Below are positions 30,662-38,851 of a stretch of DNA of 59,681 nt, piece by piece. Source of the DNA: Microbacterium sp. A20 (GTDB taxonomy: Bacteria > Actinomycetota > Actinomycetes > Actinomycetales > Microbacteriaceae); contig NZ_SSDF01000081.1 in assembly GCF_004794515.1 (NCBI RefSeq), positions 1-59,681 of the forward strand, read 5' to 3'. How positions within the stretch are numbered: the first letter of the stretch is position 1; each line of letters begins with the position of its first letter. Position numbers and translations under genes: made by a program. The notes beneath the pieces are model-generated. The model was given only the letters and a program-made list of their open reading frames with translations. It ran no database searches and was not told where the DNA came from.

Positions 30662-32050
30662 TCACCGCACGGGCGACGACACCTGCCACGCGGGGTGGGT
30701 CGGGTGCGGACGGGCTCCGGACCGGTCGCGCGACAGACGCTCCCGCAGCGTCTCCCCGTCGCGATAGCTCGATCGGGCGAGGCCGCGTCGCCGCAACTCC
30801 GGCACGGCGAGTTCGATGAAGTCGCGCGCCGACTCGAAGCTCACATCCTGGCTCAGATTGAAACCGTCGAGGTGTGCGTAGTCGGCGATCTGCTCGAGCC
30901 GCGTGGCGACCTGCACCGGGTCGCCGACGATCGACCAGTCGCCGCCGATGCCCTTCCGCGAGCTCGCCGCCTTCGCCACGAGCTCGCCGACCGTCTGCCC
31001 AGGACGCCACTCCCGGATCAGCAGCCGATACCCGTGATCTTCGCGCCGGATGATGTCTTCGACGAGCTCGGTCGGCTCGTAGCGACTCAGGTCGGGGGTA
31101 CGGGCGGGCTGCGTGAGAGCCTCCCGGGGTGTGCGATATCGGTCGTAGTCCGCTGCCTTCTCGCGCGCGGCCTGCTCGGTTTCCGCGACGACGACATGCG
31201 CTCCCGCGAGGAAGGAGATCGTGTCGGGGTCGCGGCCGAACTCCGCCGCCTGCGCCCGGATCGCGTCGACGTTCGCACGGATGTCGTCGAGGGTCGATCC
31301 GCCCACGAACACGACCTCCGCGTGCTTCGCGGCGAAGGACAGGCCCCGCAGCGAGCTGCCCGCCTGGAAGAGCACGGGTACGCGCTGGGAGCTGGGTGCG
31401 GTCAGGCTCGGGCCGGCCACCTGGAACCGAGAGCCGACATGATCGATGTAGCGCACGGCGTCCGACTCGGCGTAGACGCGCCTGTCACGGTCGGCGGTGA
31501 TCGCGTCGTCATCCCACGACTGCAGCAGCAGGCGGTACACGACTTCGAGGAACTCATCGGCGATCTCATACCGGGCGTCGTGCTCGATCTGGTCTGCGAG
31601 ACCGAAGTTCCTCGCCGCGTTCGTGAGGTACGAGGTGACGATGTTCCAGCCGATGCGCCCCTTCGACAGGTGATCGAGTGTGGCGAGCCGTCGTGCGAAC
31701 GCGAAAGGAGGCTCATAGGTCGTCGAGAACGTCGCGACCAGCCCGAGGTGATCAGTGGCGTCCGCAAGCGCGCCCAGCACGATGAGGGGATCGAGCGCCG
31801 GGATCTGGAACCCCTCGCGCACGGCGGTGCCGAGTCCGTCGTCGAACACGTCGTAGGCGCCGAGCACATCGGCGAGGAACAGCTCGTCGAACGTGCCGTA
31901 CTCGAGCAGGGAGCCGAGCTCTCGCCAGAACCCGATGTCGGCGACACGGTGACGCTGATCCAGCGGATGTGTCCACAGCCCGTGCGACAGGTGCACGGGG
32001 GAGGCCATCTCGAACAGGCTCAGGACGAGAGGCCGATCGCGCTCGCTCAC
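30662..32050 (-). CDS. LLM-class flavin-dependent monooxygenase (NtaA/SnaA/DszA family)
   Basis: A 462-residue FMNH2-dependent monooxygenase with a luciferase-like TIM barrel. Family markers: ELFLADVLGAYD near the N-terminus, ATFSTTYEPPFAFARRLATL, DHLSKGRIGWNIVTSYLTNA and RYEIADEFLEVVYRLLLQSW, then VPVLFQAGSSLRGLSFAAKH. This branch oxidises nitrilotriacetate, pristinamycin precursors or sulfones. No flavin reductase is in the operon, so reduced flavin must come from elsewhere. GTG 32050 overlaps the upstream acyl-CoA-dehydrogenase-like gene (GTGA). It is last in a six-gene operon with a peptide-type ABC importer. Confidence 0.9.
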   Translation of the reverse strand: MSERDRPLVLSLFEMASPVHLSHGLWTHPLDQRHRVADIGFWRELGSLLEYGTFDELFLADVLGAYDVFDDGLGTAVREGFQIPALDPLIVLGALADATDHLGLVATFSTTYEPPFAFARRLATLDHLSKGRIGWNIVTSYLTNAARNFGLADQIEHDARYEIADEFLEVVYRLLLQSWDDDAITADRDRRVYAESDAVRYIDHVGSRFQVAGPSLTAPSSQRVPVLFQAGSSLRGLSFAAKHAEVVFVGGSTLDDIRANVDAIRAQAAEFGRDPDTISFLAGAHVVVAETEQAAREKAADYDRYRTPREALTQPARTPDLSRYEPTELVEDIIRREDHGYRLLIREWRPGQTVGELVAKAASSRKGIGGDWSIVGDPVQVATRLEQIADYAHLDGFNLSQDVSFESARDFIELAVPELRRRGLARSSYRDGETLRERLSRDRSGARPHPTHPAWQVSSPVR

Positions 32051-33357
32051 GCGGTGCCCTCGCTCTCCGAGACGGCCGCACTCTCGTCCGCGGCACCCTC
32101 CACGGGACCCACGGGCGCAGCATCCTGCACCGCATCCGTTCCGCTCTCCCGCGCCTCACGCTCGGCGAACGGATCGGGCAGTGCACCGAAGAGCACCCGG
32201 TGCCCGACCGCGCGCTGTCGCGCGGCGATCGGGTTGTGCACGCCGATCGTCCGGGCGTTGCGCCAGTGCCTGTCGAGCGCTCGGCTCTGCGCGACGGACG
32301 ACGATCCGCCGACGTCGAAGACATCCGTGGTCACCGACAGCACCAGGGGTACCACGGCGATCTGCGCCGAGTACGCGGCGACGTCGGCCGCCTCGAACGG
32401 CTCCCTCTCGGAAACGCCGTCCAGCGCAGCGCGGTACGCATCGTCGATCTTCTGTGCGGCGTGCAGCACGGCCGCCTCGGCCGCGAAGGCGGATCCCGCC
32501 GCTCTGCCGAGCACCGCCTGCGACAACGGGTCGTCCTGCACCGCCGCCCCGCTGAGCAGCGGCCTCGTGCGCGAGCGCACGTAGTCCGCGGCGTCGTCGA
32601 CGGCCGCGTGCCCGATACCGGCCACCACGGCGAGGAGGAAGAGCTGGTAGAAGCCGGAGATGTAGCTCCGCTCGCGCGCTCCCGGCGAGTACACCGTGAG
32701 GTGTGCGGGATCGACCACGACCTCCGAGAAGGCAGTCGTCCCGGTTCCGGTCAGGCGCTGTCCGAACCCGACCCAGTCGTCGTGGATCGTGACGCCGGGC
32801 GCATTCAGTGGAACCGCGATGGTGGCGTGATGGTCCTGGTATCGCGCGGTGACGTTCGCCCAGTCCGAGAAGATCGTGCCCGTGCTGTAGTACTTCTCAC
32901 CGTTGAGCACGAGGGTGCCGTCATCCTTCTCGGTGATCACGGTGTTGCTCTCGGTCGGCGCCCCGCTCCCCGGTTCGCTCTGTGCATTGCCGACCACCAC
33001 GCCGGCGACGGCCTGCTCCCCCCAATGCCGGCGGTACTCCGGGTCGTCGTGCGTGAGCCGCACTTCGAGGAAGGCGAAGTGTCCGCGCCAGATATGGGCG
33101 ACGTTGGAGTCGGCTCTGGCGAGTTCGATGAGCAGACGGAAGAGATCCACCGCGGACGCCCCGTCGCCGCCGAACTCCTCGGGCACGCGCACGGCGCCGA
33201 ATCCGGCATCCCGCAGCAGCCGGATCTGTTCGAAGGGGAGCGTGCGGTTGATCTCCCGGTCCGTCGCGCCGGAGGCGATCTCGGCGAACAGCGGACGGAA
33301 CCGCTCGGCGAGGCGCTGATAGGTGCTGATCGGTGCGGTCTGCGTGGGGGCGGTCAT
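32047..33357 (-). CDS. acyl-CoA dehydrogenase-like flavin monooxygenase (DszC/SfnB type)
   Basis: A 436-residue flavoprotein with acyl-CoA dehydrogenase fold. N-terminal GFGAVRVPEEFGGDGASAVD, then NGEKYYSTGTIFSDWANVTA in the middle beta domain and the helical C-terminal domain with TTDVFDVGGSSSVAQSRALD, the DszC/SfnB form in which the acyl-CoA dehydrogenase Glu base is not conserved. Such proteins act as FMNH2-dependent monooxygenases in sulfur scavenging. The last 35 residues are a low-complexity acidic tail. ATG 33357 overlaps the ABC ATPase stop (ATGA). Confidence 0.87.
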   Translation of the reverse strand: MTAPTQTAPISTYQRLAERFRPLFAEIASGATDREINRTLPFEQIRLLRDAGFGAVRVPEEFGGDGASAVDLFRLLIELARADSNVAHIWRGHFAFLEVRLTHDDPEYRRHWGEQAVAGVVVGNAQSEPGSGAPTESNTVITEKDDGTLVLNGEKYYSTGTIFSDWANVTARYQDHHATIAVPLNAPGVTIHDDWVGFGQRLTGTGTTAFSEVVVDPAHLTVYSPGARERSYISGFYQLFLLAVVAGIGHAAVDDAADYVRSRTRPLLSGAAVQDDPLSQAVLGRAAGSAFAAEAAVLHAAQKIDDAYRAALDGVSEREPFEAADVAAYSAQIAVVPLVLSVTTDVFDVGGSSSVAQSRALDRHWRNARTIGVHNPIAARQRAVGHRVLFGALPDPFAEREARESGTDAVQDAAPVGPVEGAADESAAVSESEGTA

Positions 33358-35015
33358 ATGGTGCTTCCAATCGTGGGGGAGATGGGCTGGGGAGAGCCGT
33401 GGATTCGCGGGATCGCCGCGAGAAGCTCCTTGGTGTAGTCGGCCTGTGGCCGGTCGAACACGTTCGACACCGAGTCGTGCTCGACGACCTTGCCGTTCTT
33501 CAGCACGAGCACTTCATCGCTGATCGCGTTCACGACGCCGAGATCATGCGAGATGAGCAAGAGGGCGACGTGCGTCTCCTGCTGGATGCGGACGAGGAGA
33601 TCGAGGATCTGCGCCTGGATCGACACATCGAGCGCCGATACCGGCTCGTCGCCGACGATGATGGTCGGTTCCAGGGCGAGAGCTCGGGCGATCGCGACGC
33701 GCTGGCGCTGCCCGCCGGACAGTTGCAGCGGTCGCCGATCGAGCAGCTGTGCGCTCAGCTCGACATGGTCGAGGAGCTCGCGGACGCGCCGTCGACGGCT
33801 GGTGCGATCGTGGCGGCCGAGCGCTCCGACCGCCTCGGTCAGGATCCGATCGATCGAGTGCCGCGGATCGAACGAGCTCAGCGGGTCCTGGTACACGGCC
33901 TGGATGCGCTGACGGAGAGCGGATCGCTCGCGCCCCTCGACATCCGCCCAGCGGGTGCCGACGACTCGGACCTCTCCGGCATCCGCTCTCTCCTGGCCCA
34001 ACAGGATGCGGCCCGCCGTGGTCTTGCCCGATCCGGACTCTCCGACGAGCCCCAGCGTGCGACCCGGGTGCAGGGTGAAGGACACATCGTCGAGCGCGCG
34101 CAGCTCGGACCCGCCCGGAAGGCGGAACGTGCGGCCGATGTGGTCCACTTGCGCCACGGCGGCGGTGTCCGCGGGGCTGTGCCCGTCTTCTGGTGCGGCA
34201 CGATCCACGACGGTCGCCGCCCGGCGTGGGCGGTGCGAGGGGATCGAAGCGATGAGCCGGCGGGTGTAAGGGTGTGCAGCCCCGGCGAACACGTCGGCGG
34301 TCGCGCCGGTCTCGACGATCCTTCCGTCCTTCATCACGATCACGCGGTCGGCGATCTGCGAGACGACGGCGAGATCGTGGGTGATCAGCAGAAGCGTGCG
34401 CCCCTGTTCCTTGAACCGCTCGAGCAGCCGGAGGATCTGCGCCTGCACGGTCACATCCAGCGCGGTCGTCGCTTCGTCGAGGATGAGGAACGGTGGCCGA
34501 GCAGCGATGGCACTGGCGATCAGGGCTCGCTGGCGGAGGCCGCCGGAGAGTTCGTGGGGGCGCTGGTGACGTCTCAGCTCCGGCTCGGGCACCCCCACAT
34601 CTCGGAGCAGCGCGAGCACTTCTTCGCGCCGGTGCTCGGCATCCCACGAGAAGTGTTCGCGCAGCGGCTCTTCGACCTCCCGGCCGATCGTCCGGAGGGG
34701 GTCGAGCGAGACGAGCGCGTCCTGGAGGACGAACCCGATCTCACCGCCGCGGATGCCGCGCCACGCGCGCTTCGAGGCCGTCCGGAGATCGTGGTCGCCG
34801 AAGCGCAGCGCATCCGCACTCACGTCGCTGTCCGGGCCGGTGAGCCCGACGAGCGTGCGTGCCGTGACGCTCTTGCCGGAGCCGGATTCGCCGACGATCG
34901 CGAGGGTCTCGCCGGCGTCGATCGAGAACGAGATCCCGTGGACGACGTCGAGACGATCCGTGTGGCGACCGAATGCGATACGCAGGCCGGCGACGTCGAG
35001 GAGGGGGCGGTTCAT
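33354..35015 (-). CDS. ABC transporter double ATP-binding subunit (Dpp/Opp type)
   Basis: A 553-residue ATPase with two nucleotide-binding domains fused. Domain 1: Walker A GESGSGKS (42-49), signature LSGGLRQR, Walker B LILDEATTALD. Domain 2: GESGSGKTT, LSGGQRQR, IIVGDEPVSALD. Both have the oligopeptide-transporter extensions (HPYTRRLIASIP and QADYTKELLAAIP). It powers the two permeases encoded just upstream. It starts at ATG 35015 overlapping the permease stop by 4 bp and ends overlapping the monooxygenase gene. Confidence 0.93.
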   Translation of the reverse strand: MNRPLLDVAGLRIAFGRHTDRLDVVHGISFSIDAGETLAIVGESGSGKSVTARTLVGLTGPDSDVSADALRFGDHDLRTASKRAWRGIRGGEIGFVLQDALVSLDPLRTIGREVEEPLREHFSWDAEHRREEVLALLRDVGVPEPELRRHQRPHELSGGLRQRALIASAIAARPPFLILDEATTALDVTVQAQILRLLERFKEQGRTLLLITHDLAVVSQIADRVIVMKDGRIVETGATADVFAGAAHPYTRRLIASIPSHRPRRAATVVDRAAPEDGHSPADTAAVAQVDHIGRTFRLPGGSELRALDDVSFTLHPGRTLGLVGESGSGKTTAGRILLGQERADAGEVRVVGTRWADVEGRERSALRQRIQAVYQDPLSSFDPRHSIDRILTEAVGALGRHDRTSRRRRVRELLDHVELSAQLLDRRPLQLSGGQRQRVAIARALALEPTIIVGDEPVSALDVSIQAQILDLLVRIQQETHVALLLISHDLGVVNAISDEVLVLKNGKVVEHDSVSNVFDRPQADYTKELLAAIPRIHGSPQPISPTIGSTI

Positions 35016-35911
35016 CGCTTCCCCTCCAGACGTCGCTGCAGCGTTCGGCCGATCGTGGTCGTGGAGACGACCAGAGCGGTGATCGTGAGTCCGGGGAAGA
35101 TGCCGTACCACCACGCGCGCTCGAGGAAGTTGCGTGAGATCGACAGCATCGATCCCCACTCCGGGGTGGGGGGTGCGACGCCGAGACCGAGGAAGGTGAG
35201 CGCCGCTCCGGCGAGGGTCGCCGTGCCGACGCCGATCGTCGCGAGCACGAGCACCGGGCGGATCGCATTGGGCAGCACATGGTGCAGAGCGATCCGTGTG
35301 GGGCTGAGACCGATGCCGCGCGCCGCCTCGACATATCCCGCATTGCGGATCGCGAGGGTCTGGCCGCGGACGAGTCGGGCGTAGCTGGGGATTCCCGCGA
35401 TGCCGATCGCGAGGAGCGTGTTGAGCAGCCCTCCGCCGAAGATCGAGATGATGAGCAGAGCGAGCAGGAGCTCGGGGAATGCGAGCGACACATCGGTCAC
35501 GCGCATCAGCAGAGCATCCAGGAACCGATTGCCGAGTCCGGCGGCGAGCCCGATCAGGCTTCCGACCCCCAGCGCGATGATCGTCGCGCCGATGCCGAGG
35601 AACAGCGCCGGCTGCGCGCCGTAGATGATGCGACTGAGAACATCGCGTCCGGCTTCGTCGGTACCGAGCAGATGAGCGATGCTCGGCGGCGCGAGGACGT
35701 TCGAGGTGTCGGTCGACAGCGGATCGAAGGGGGCGAGGGCGGCGGGTGCGATGGCCGCGATCACGACGACCGCGAAGAAGGCGACGGAGATCCAGAAGCC
35801 GACCGGGTATCCGCGGAGGGCGCGCCGCCGTCGGGGGCGCTGTTCGTCCACGGGGGTGGTCGGCGTCTGCTCGAGGACGAGACTGGGGCGGGCGAGTTCT
35901 GTCACGCTCAT
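35012..35911 (-). CDS. ABC transporter permease (DppC/OppC type)
   Basis: A 299-residue inner-membrane permease with six helices. The N-terminal OppC signature HLLGTDEAGRDVLSRIIYGA and the EAA loop (YVEAARGIGLSPTRIALHHV) are clear. ATG 35911 overlaps the upstream permease stop and its own stop overlaps the ATPase gene, so subunits are made together. Confidence 0.92.
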   Translation of the reverse strand: MSVTELARPSLVLEQTPTTPVDEQRPRRRRALRGYPVGFWISVAFFAVVVIAAIAPAALAPFDPLSTDTSNVLAPPSIAHLLGTDEAGRDVLSRIIYGAQPALFLGIGATIIALGVGSLIGLAAGLGNRFLDALLMRVTDVSLAFPELLLALLIISIFGGGLLNTLLAIGIAGIPSYARLVRGQTLAIRNAGYVEAARGIGLSPTRIALHHVLPNAIRPVLVLATIGVGTATLAGAALTFLGLGVAPPTPEWGSMLSISRNFLERAWWYGIFPGLTITALVVSTTTIGRTLQRRLEGKR

Positions 35912-36876
35912 GCGTGTGCCTCCGTTCGGATGCGCGGGTCGATGAGCGGGTACAGCAGGTCGACGATGAAGTTGACGCCGACGTAGGCGGCCGCGGCGAG
36001 GAGCACGAGTCCGAGCACCAGCGGGACATCGCTGGCGTTCGCGGCCGTCACCAGGACGCGGCCGATTCCCTGCCGGCTGAAGAGGGTCTCCGCGATCACC
36101 GCACCCCCGATCAGGCCGCCGACGAGGAAGCCCGAGAGCGTGCTGAGGGGGATCAGCGCGTGACGCAGGGCGTGACGGAGCCGCACGGTCACCTCGCTCA
36201 CTCCACGTGTGCGCGCGGTGATGATGAACGGCTCGTCGAGCGCGTCCTCCAGTGCCCCACGGAAGACCTGGATGAGAGCGGGAGCGGTGCTCAGACCGAT
36301 CATCAACGCCGGGAGCACCAGGGTCGCGGGGCCGTCGCTGCCGACGGAGGGCAGCAGGTGCAGGGAGTACGAGAAGATCGTCAGCAGCACGATGCCGATC
36401 CAGAATCCCGGTGCCGACAGGAAGAAGATCTCGATGACGGACGAGACGCGGTGCGGGATCGGACGCTTCGCGGTGAGCAGCGCGACGGCGACGGTGAGGG
36501 CGATCGTGACGACGGCTGCTGCTCCGGCGAGCTGCAGGGTCGGGCCGAGCTGCTCCCCGATGATGTCGACGACCGGAAGGTCGCGCTGATACGAGGTGCC
36601 GAGGTCTCCGGTGATAAGTCGTCCGAGGTAGGTGCCGTACTGCACCCAGAGCGGCTGATCGAAACCGTATTGCTCGCGGATCGCCGCTTCTTGGTCGGCG
36701 GTGAGACTGACCTCCGCGCCGCCGACGACGGCGTAGACCCGGTCGCCGGGGAGGACGTAGAGGGCCACGAAGGCCAGGCTGATGGCGCCGAAGAGCACTC
36801 CGATGCCGGCGAGGGCGCGCAGCGCCGCATGGCGCAGATACCCCGCCACGTGGTGGGCGGTTCGTGTCGAGGTCAT
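35908..36876 (-). CDS. ABC transporter permease (DppB/OppB type)
   Basis: A 322-residue permease: first helix, then the periplasmic GDRVYAVVGGAEV segment, the DppB-type YGFDQPLWVQYGTYLGRLIT, GDLGTSYQRDLPV, and the EAA loop FIITARTRGVSEVTVRLRHA. Partner of the following OppC-type permease. It lies 117 bp after the binding-protein gene; an intercistronic hairpin in that gap could reduce expression of the membrane part relative to the binding protein. Confidence 0.92.
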   Translation of the reverse strand: MTSTRTAHHVAGYLRHAALRALAGIGVLFGAISLAFVALYVLPGDRVYAVVGGAEVSLTADQEAAIREQYGFDQPLWVQYGTYLGRLITGDLGTSYQRDLPVVDIIGEQLGPTLQLAGAAAVVTIALTVAVALLTAKRPIPHRVSSVIEIFFLSAPGFWIGIVLLTIFSYSLHLLPSVGSDGPATLVLPALMIGLSTAPALIQVFRGALEDALDEPFIITARTRGVSEVTVRLRHALRHALIPLSTLSGFLVGGLIGGAVIAETLFSRQGIGRVLVTAANASDVPLVLGLVLLAAAAYVGVNFIVDLLYPLIDPRIRTEAHA

Positions 36877-36923
36877 GGGGCTCCGGGGGATGGTCGCCGG
36901 CGGAAGTTCGGGGTGGAGGACGC

Positions 36924-36968
36924 GGGATGCTGCCGATGGATCGTCGTGTGATCCGCCGGCAGCATCCC
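36924..36968. terminator. intercistronic hairpin between binding-protein and permease genes
   Basis: GGGATGCTGCCG (36924-36935) pairs perfectly with CGGCAGCATCCC (36957-36968); the loop contains a smaller GGATC...GATCC stem. No T-tract follows. Likely a partial terminator or RNA-stabilising element. Confidence 0.65.
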
Positions 36969-36993
36969 CTCCGAAAGGGGTGGCGGGTTCCGG

Positions 36994-38655
36994 TCAGGAA
37001 CCCGCGCCCTCCTTCCAGGTGTTGTAGAACCAGAGGTTGCCGTAGGCGCGGTCGAATGCCAGACCGTGCACGCTGTCCTGCGAGGAGACGAGCGAGGGGC
37101 GGTAGTACAGCGGGATCGAGGGGACGATCTCGGTCAGACGCTCCTGCGCCTGCGCGTACAGATCCGCGATCTCGTCGGCGTCGGTCGATGCCCGTGCCGC
37201 GGCGACGAGTTCGTCGAGTTCCGCATCGGCGGTGTTGGTCTGGTTGGTCCCCCGGCGCTCAGGCGTCGTGACCTCGGTCGAGCTGTACTTGATGAACAGC
37301 ACGTCGGCGGTGTTCGTGGTCCAGATGCCGGCACTGATGTCCTGCTCGCCTGCGGCGACGCGGGCCTGCTGATCCTCGGACGAGAGCAGATCGATCTGCA
37401 CCTCGACGCCGATGTCCTTGAGCTGGTCCTGCACGATCTCGAGGATCTGGTTGGCCTGCGTCACGTCGCCCGTCGTGGGGAAGTAGAGCGACAGGCGCTC
37501 GCCGTCCTTCGTGCGGAACCCCTCGGAGTCGACCTCGGACCAGCCGGCGTCGTCGAGGAGCTCGTTGGCCTGATCGACGTCGTAGGTGAACGTGGCGGTG
37601 CTGTTCTCGGCGTAGTTCGGCGTCGACGGGACGAGGAAGCCATCCGCCACCGTCCACTGCCCGAACGAGACCGCGTCGATGATCGCCTTGCGGTCGAGGC
37701 CGGCGAAGATCGCCTGCCGCACCGCCTGGTCGTCGAGAGGAGCATTCTTCTCGTTGAGCCACAGCGAATACGGGTGGCCGGGCCGGTCGAACTTGGTGAA
37801 CTCGAGGCTGTCATTGCTCTGCACCGACTCCACGCTCTGCGGCGGAGTCCAGTCGATGACATCGAAGTCACCGGCCACCAGGCCGTTGTAGCGCACGCTG
37901 TCTTCGGCGACGAAGCTGATCTCGATGCCGTCGAGGTAGGCGGCTCCCGTCCTTCCGGCATCCGACTCCGGCGCCCACGCGTAGTCGTCGTTGCGCTCGA
38001 GCGTGAGGGACTCGTCCGCCCGCCAGTCGACGACCTCGAACGGCCCCGTGCCGATCGGGTGATCGACGATCGTCTCGGGCGCCTCGGTGAGCTGCTTCCC
38101 CGAGATGATGCTCAGGTATGCCTGCGACAGCACGTTGATGAGTGCGGAGTACGGTTCGGAGAGCGTGATCTCCAGGGTCAGGTCGTCGATGGCCTTCGAG
38201 CTCTCGTACGGCCCGAGGTACGACGCCTGCAGCGGCGCCGCCGTGGCGGGATCGAAGATGTGCTCGATGTTCTGCTGCACGACCTCGGCGGTGAGCGGCG
38301 AGTCGTCCTGGAACGTGATGTCGGGTCGCAGGTGGATCGTGTACACGCGGCCGTCGTCGGAGAGGTCGTACGACTCGGCCAGCAGACCCTCGAAGGTCCC
38401 GTCCTCCTTCTGCCAGAACAGTGTGTCGAAGATCGCACGGAAGATGAGCGGGTCGTTCGAGTTCCCCTGCTGGTGCGGGTCGAGGTTGGTCGGCGCCCAG
38501 GCGTTGAGAGCCACCTTGAGCGTTCCTCCCGCTTCGGGCTCGTCGCCGCTGGTGGGGCCGGGGGAGCCGCCGGTGCTCGTCGAGCATGCGGCGAGCGTGA
38601 TGGTGAGCACGGTCGCTGCGATCGCTCCGAGCAACCGATTCCGGGATGCCGTCAT
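36994..38655 (-). CDS. ABC transporter substrate-binding lipoprotein, family 5
   Basis: A 553-residue extracytoplasmic binding protein (SBP_bac_5, peptide/nickel type). The lipobox is LAACS (C23), followed by a Ser/Gly/Pro linker. The core shows GGTLKVALNAWAPTNLDPHQ, PLTAEVVQQNIEHIFDPATA and, near the end, IVPSIPLYYRPSLVSS. It delivers substrate to the two permeases. Since two monooxygenases are in the same operon, the ligand may be an organosulfur, amino-polycarboxylate or similar compound rather than a peptide. ATG 38655 follows GAGAGG. Confidence 0.92.
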   Translation of the reverse strand: MTASRNRLLGAIAATVLTITLAACSTSTGGSPGPTSGDEPEAGGTLKVALNAWAPTNLDPHQQGNSNDPLIFRAIFDTLFWQKEDGTFEGLLAESYDLSDDGRVYTIHLRPDITFQDDSPLTAEVVQQNIEHIFDPATAAPLQASYLGPYESSKAIDDLTLEITLSEPYSALINVLSQAYLSIISGKQLTEAPETIVDHPIGTGPFEVVDWRADESLTLERNDDYAWAPESDAGRTGAAYLDGIEISFVAEDSVRYNGLVAGDFDVIDWTPPQSVESVQSNDSLEFTKFDRPGHPYSLWLNEKNAPLDDQAVRQAIFAGLDRKAIIDAVSFGQWTVADGFLVPSTPNYAENSTATFTYDVDQANELLDDAGWSEVDSEGFRTKDGERLSLYFPTTGDVTQANQILEIVQDQLKDIGVEVQIDLLSSEDQQARVAAGEQDISAGIWTTNTADVLFIKYSSTEVTTPERRGTNQTNTADAELDELVAAARASTDADEIADLYAQAQERLTEIVPSIPLYYRPSLVSSQDSVHGLAFDRAYGNLWFYNTWKEGAGS

Positions 38656-38734
38656 GGCCTCTCCTTGCTGTGTGGGGGTCTTGGTGGTGAAACGCTATGT
38701 GAGGTGCGAGAACCGGCCGACGGGGGAGTCGAGG

Positions 38735-38760
38735 GGTTACCGGTGGTTACGCCCGGTTAC
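38735..38760. promoter_or_regulatory. three GGTTAC direct repeats at exact 10-bp spacing
   Basis: GGTTAC occurs at 38735-38740, 38745-38750 and 38755-38760, all on one DNA face. The array lies 80 bp upstream of the binding-protein start and 92 bp upstream of the divergent amine oxidase. A -10-like TAGCGT for the ABC operon lies downstream of it, so an activator site is plausible. Confidence 0.6.
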
Positions 38761-38851
38761 CCGCGTCGTCGTTCTGTGTCGCAGCGACGGAGGGGTCCGG
38801 ACAGCTCGGCGGGATCGAGAATCCCCCGCGCCGGGATAAAGTGGCGACACG

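Noticed and set aside
33354..36029. An 891-codon open frame that would extend the ABC ATPase upstream
   Set aside because: The extra N-terminal part is antisense-like low-complexity sequence over the permease gene. ATG 35015 with a stop-start overlap is the natural start.
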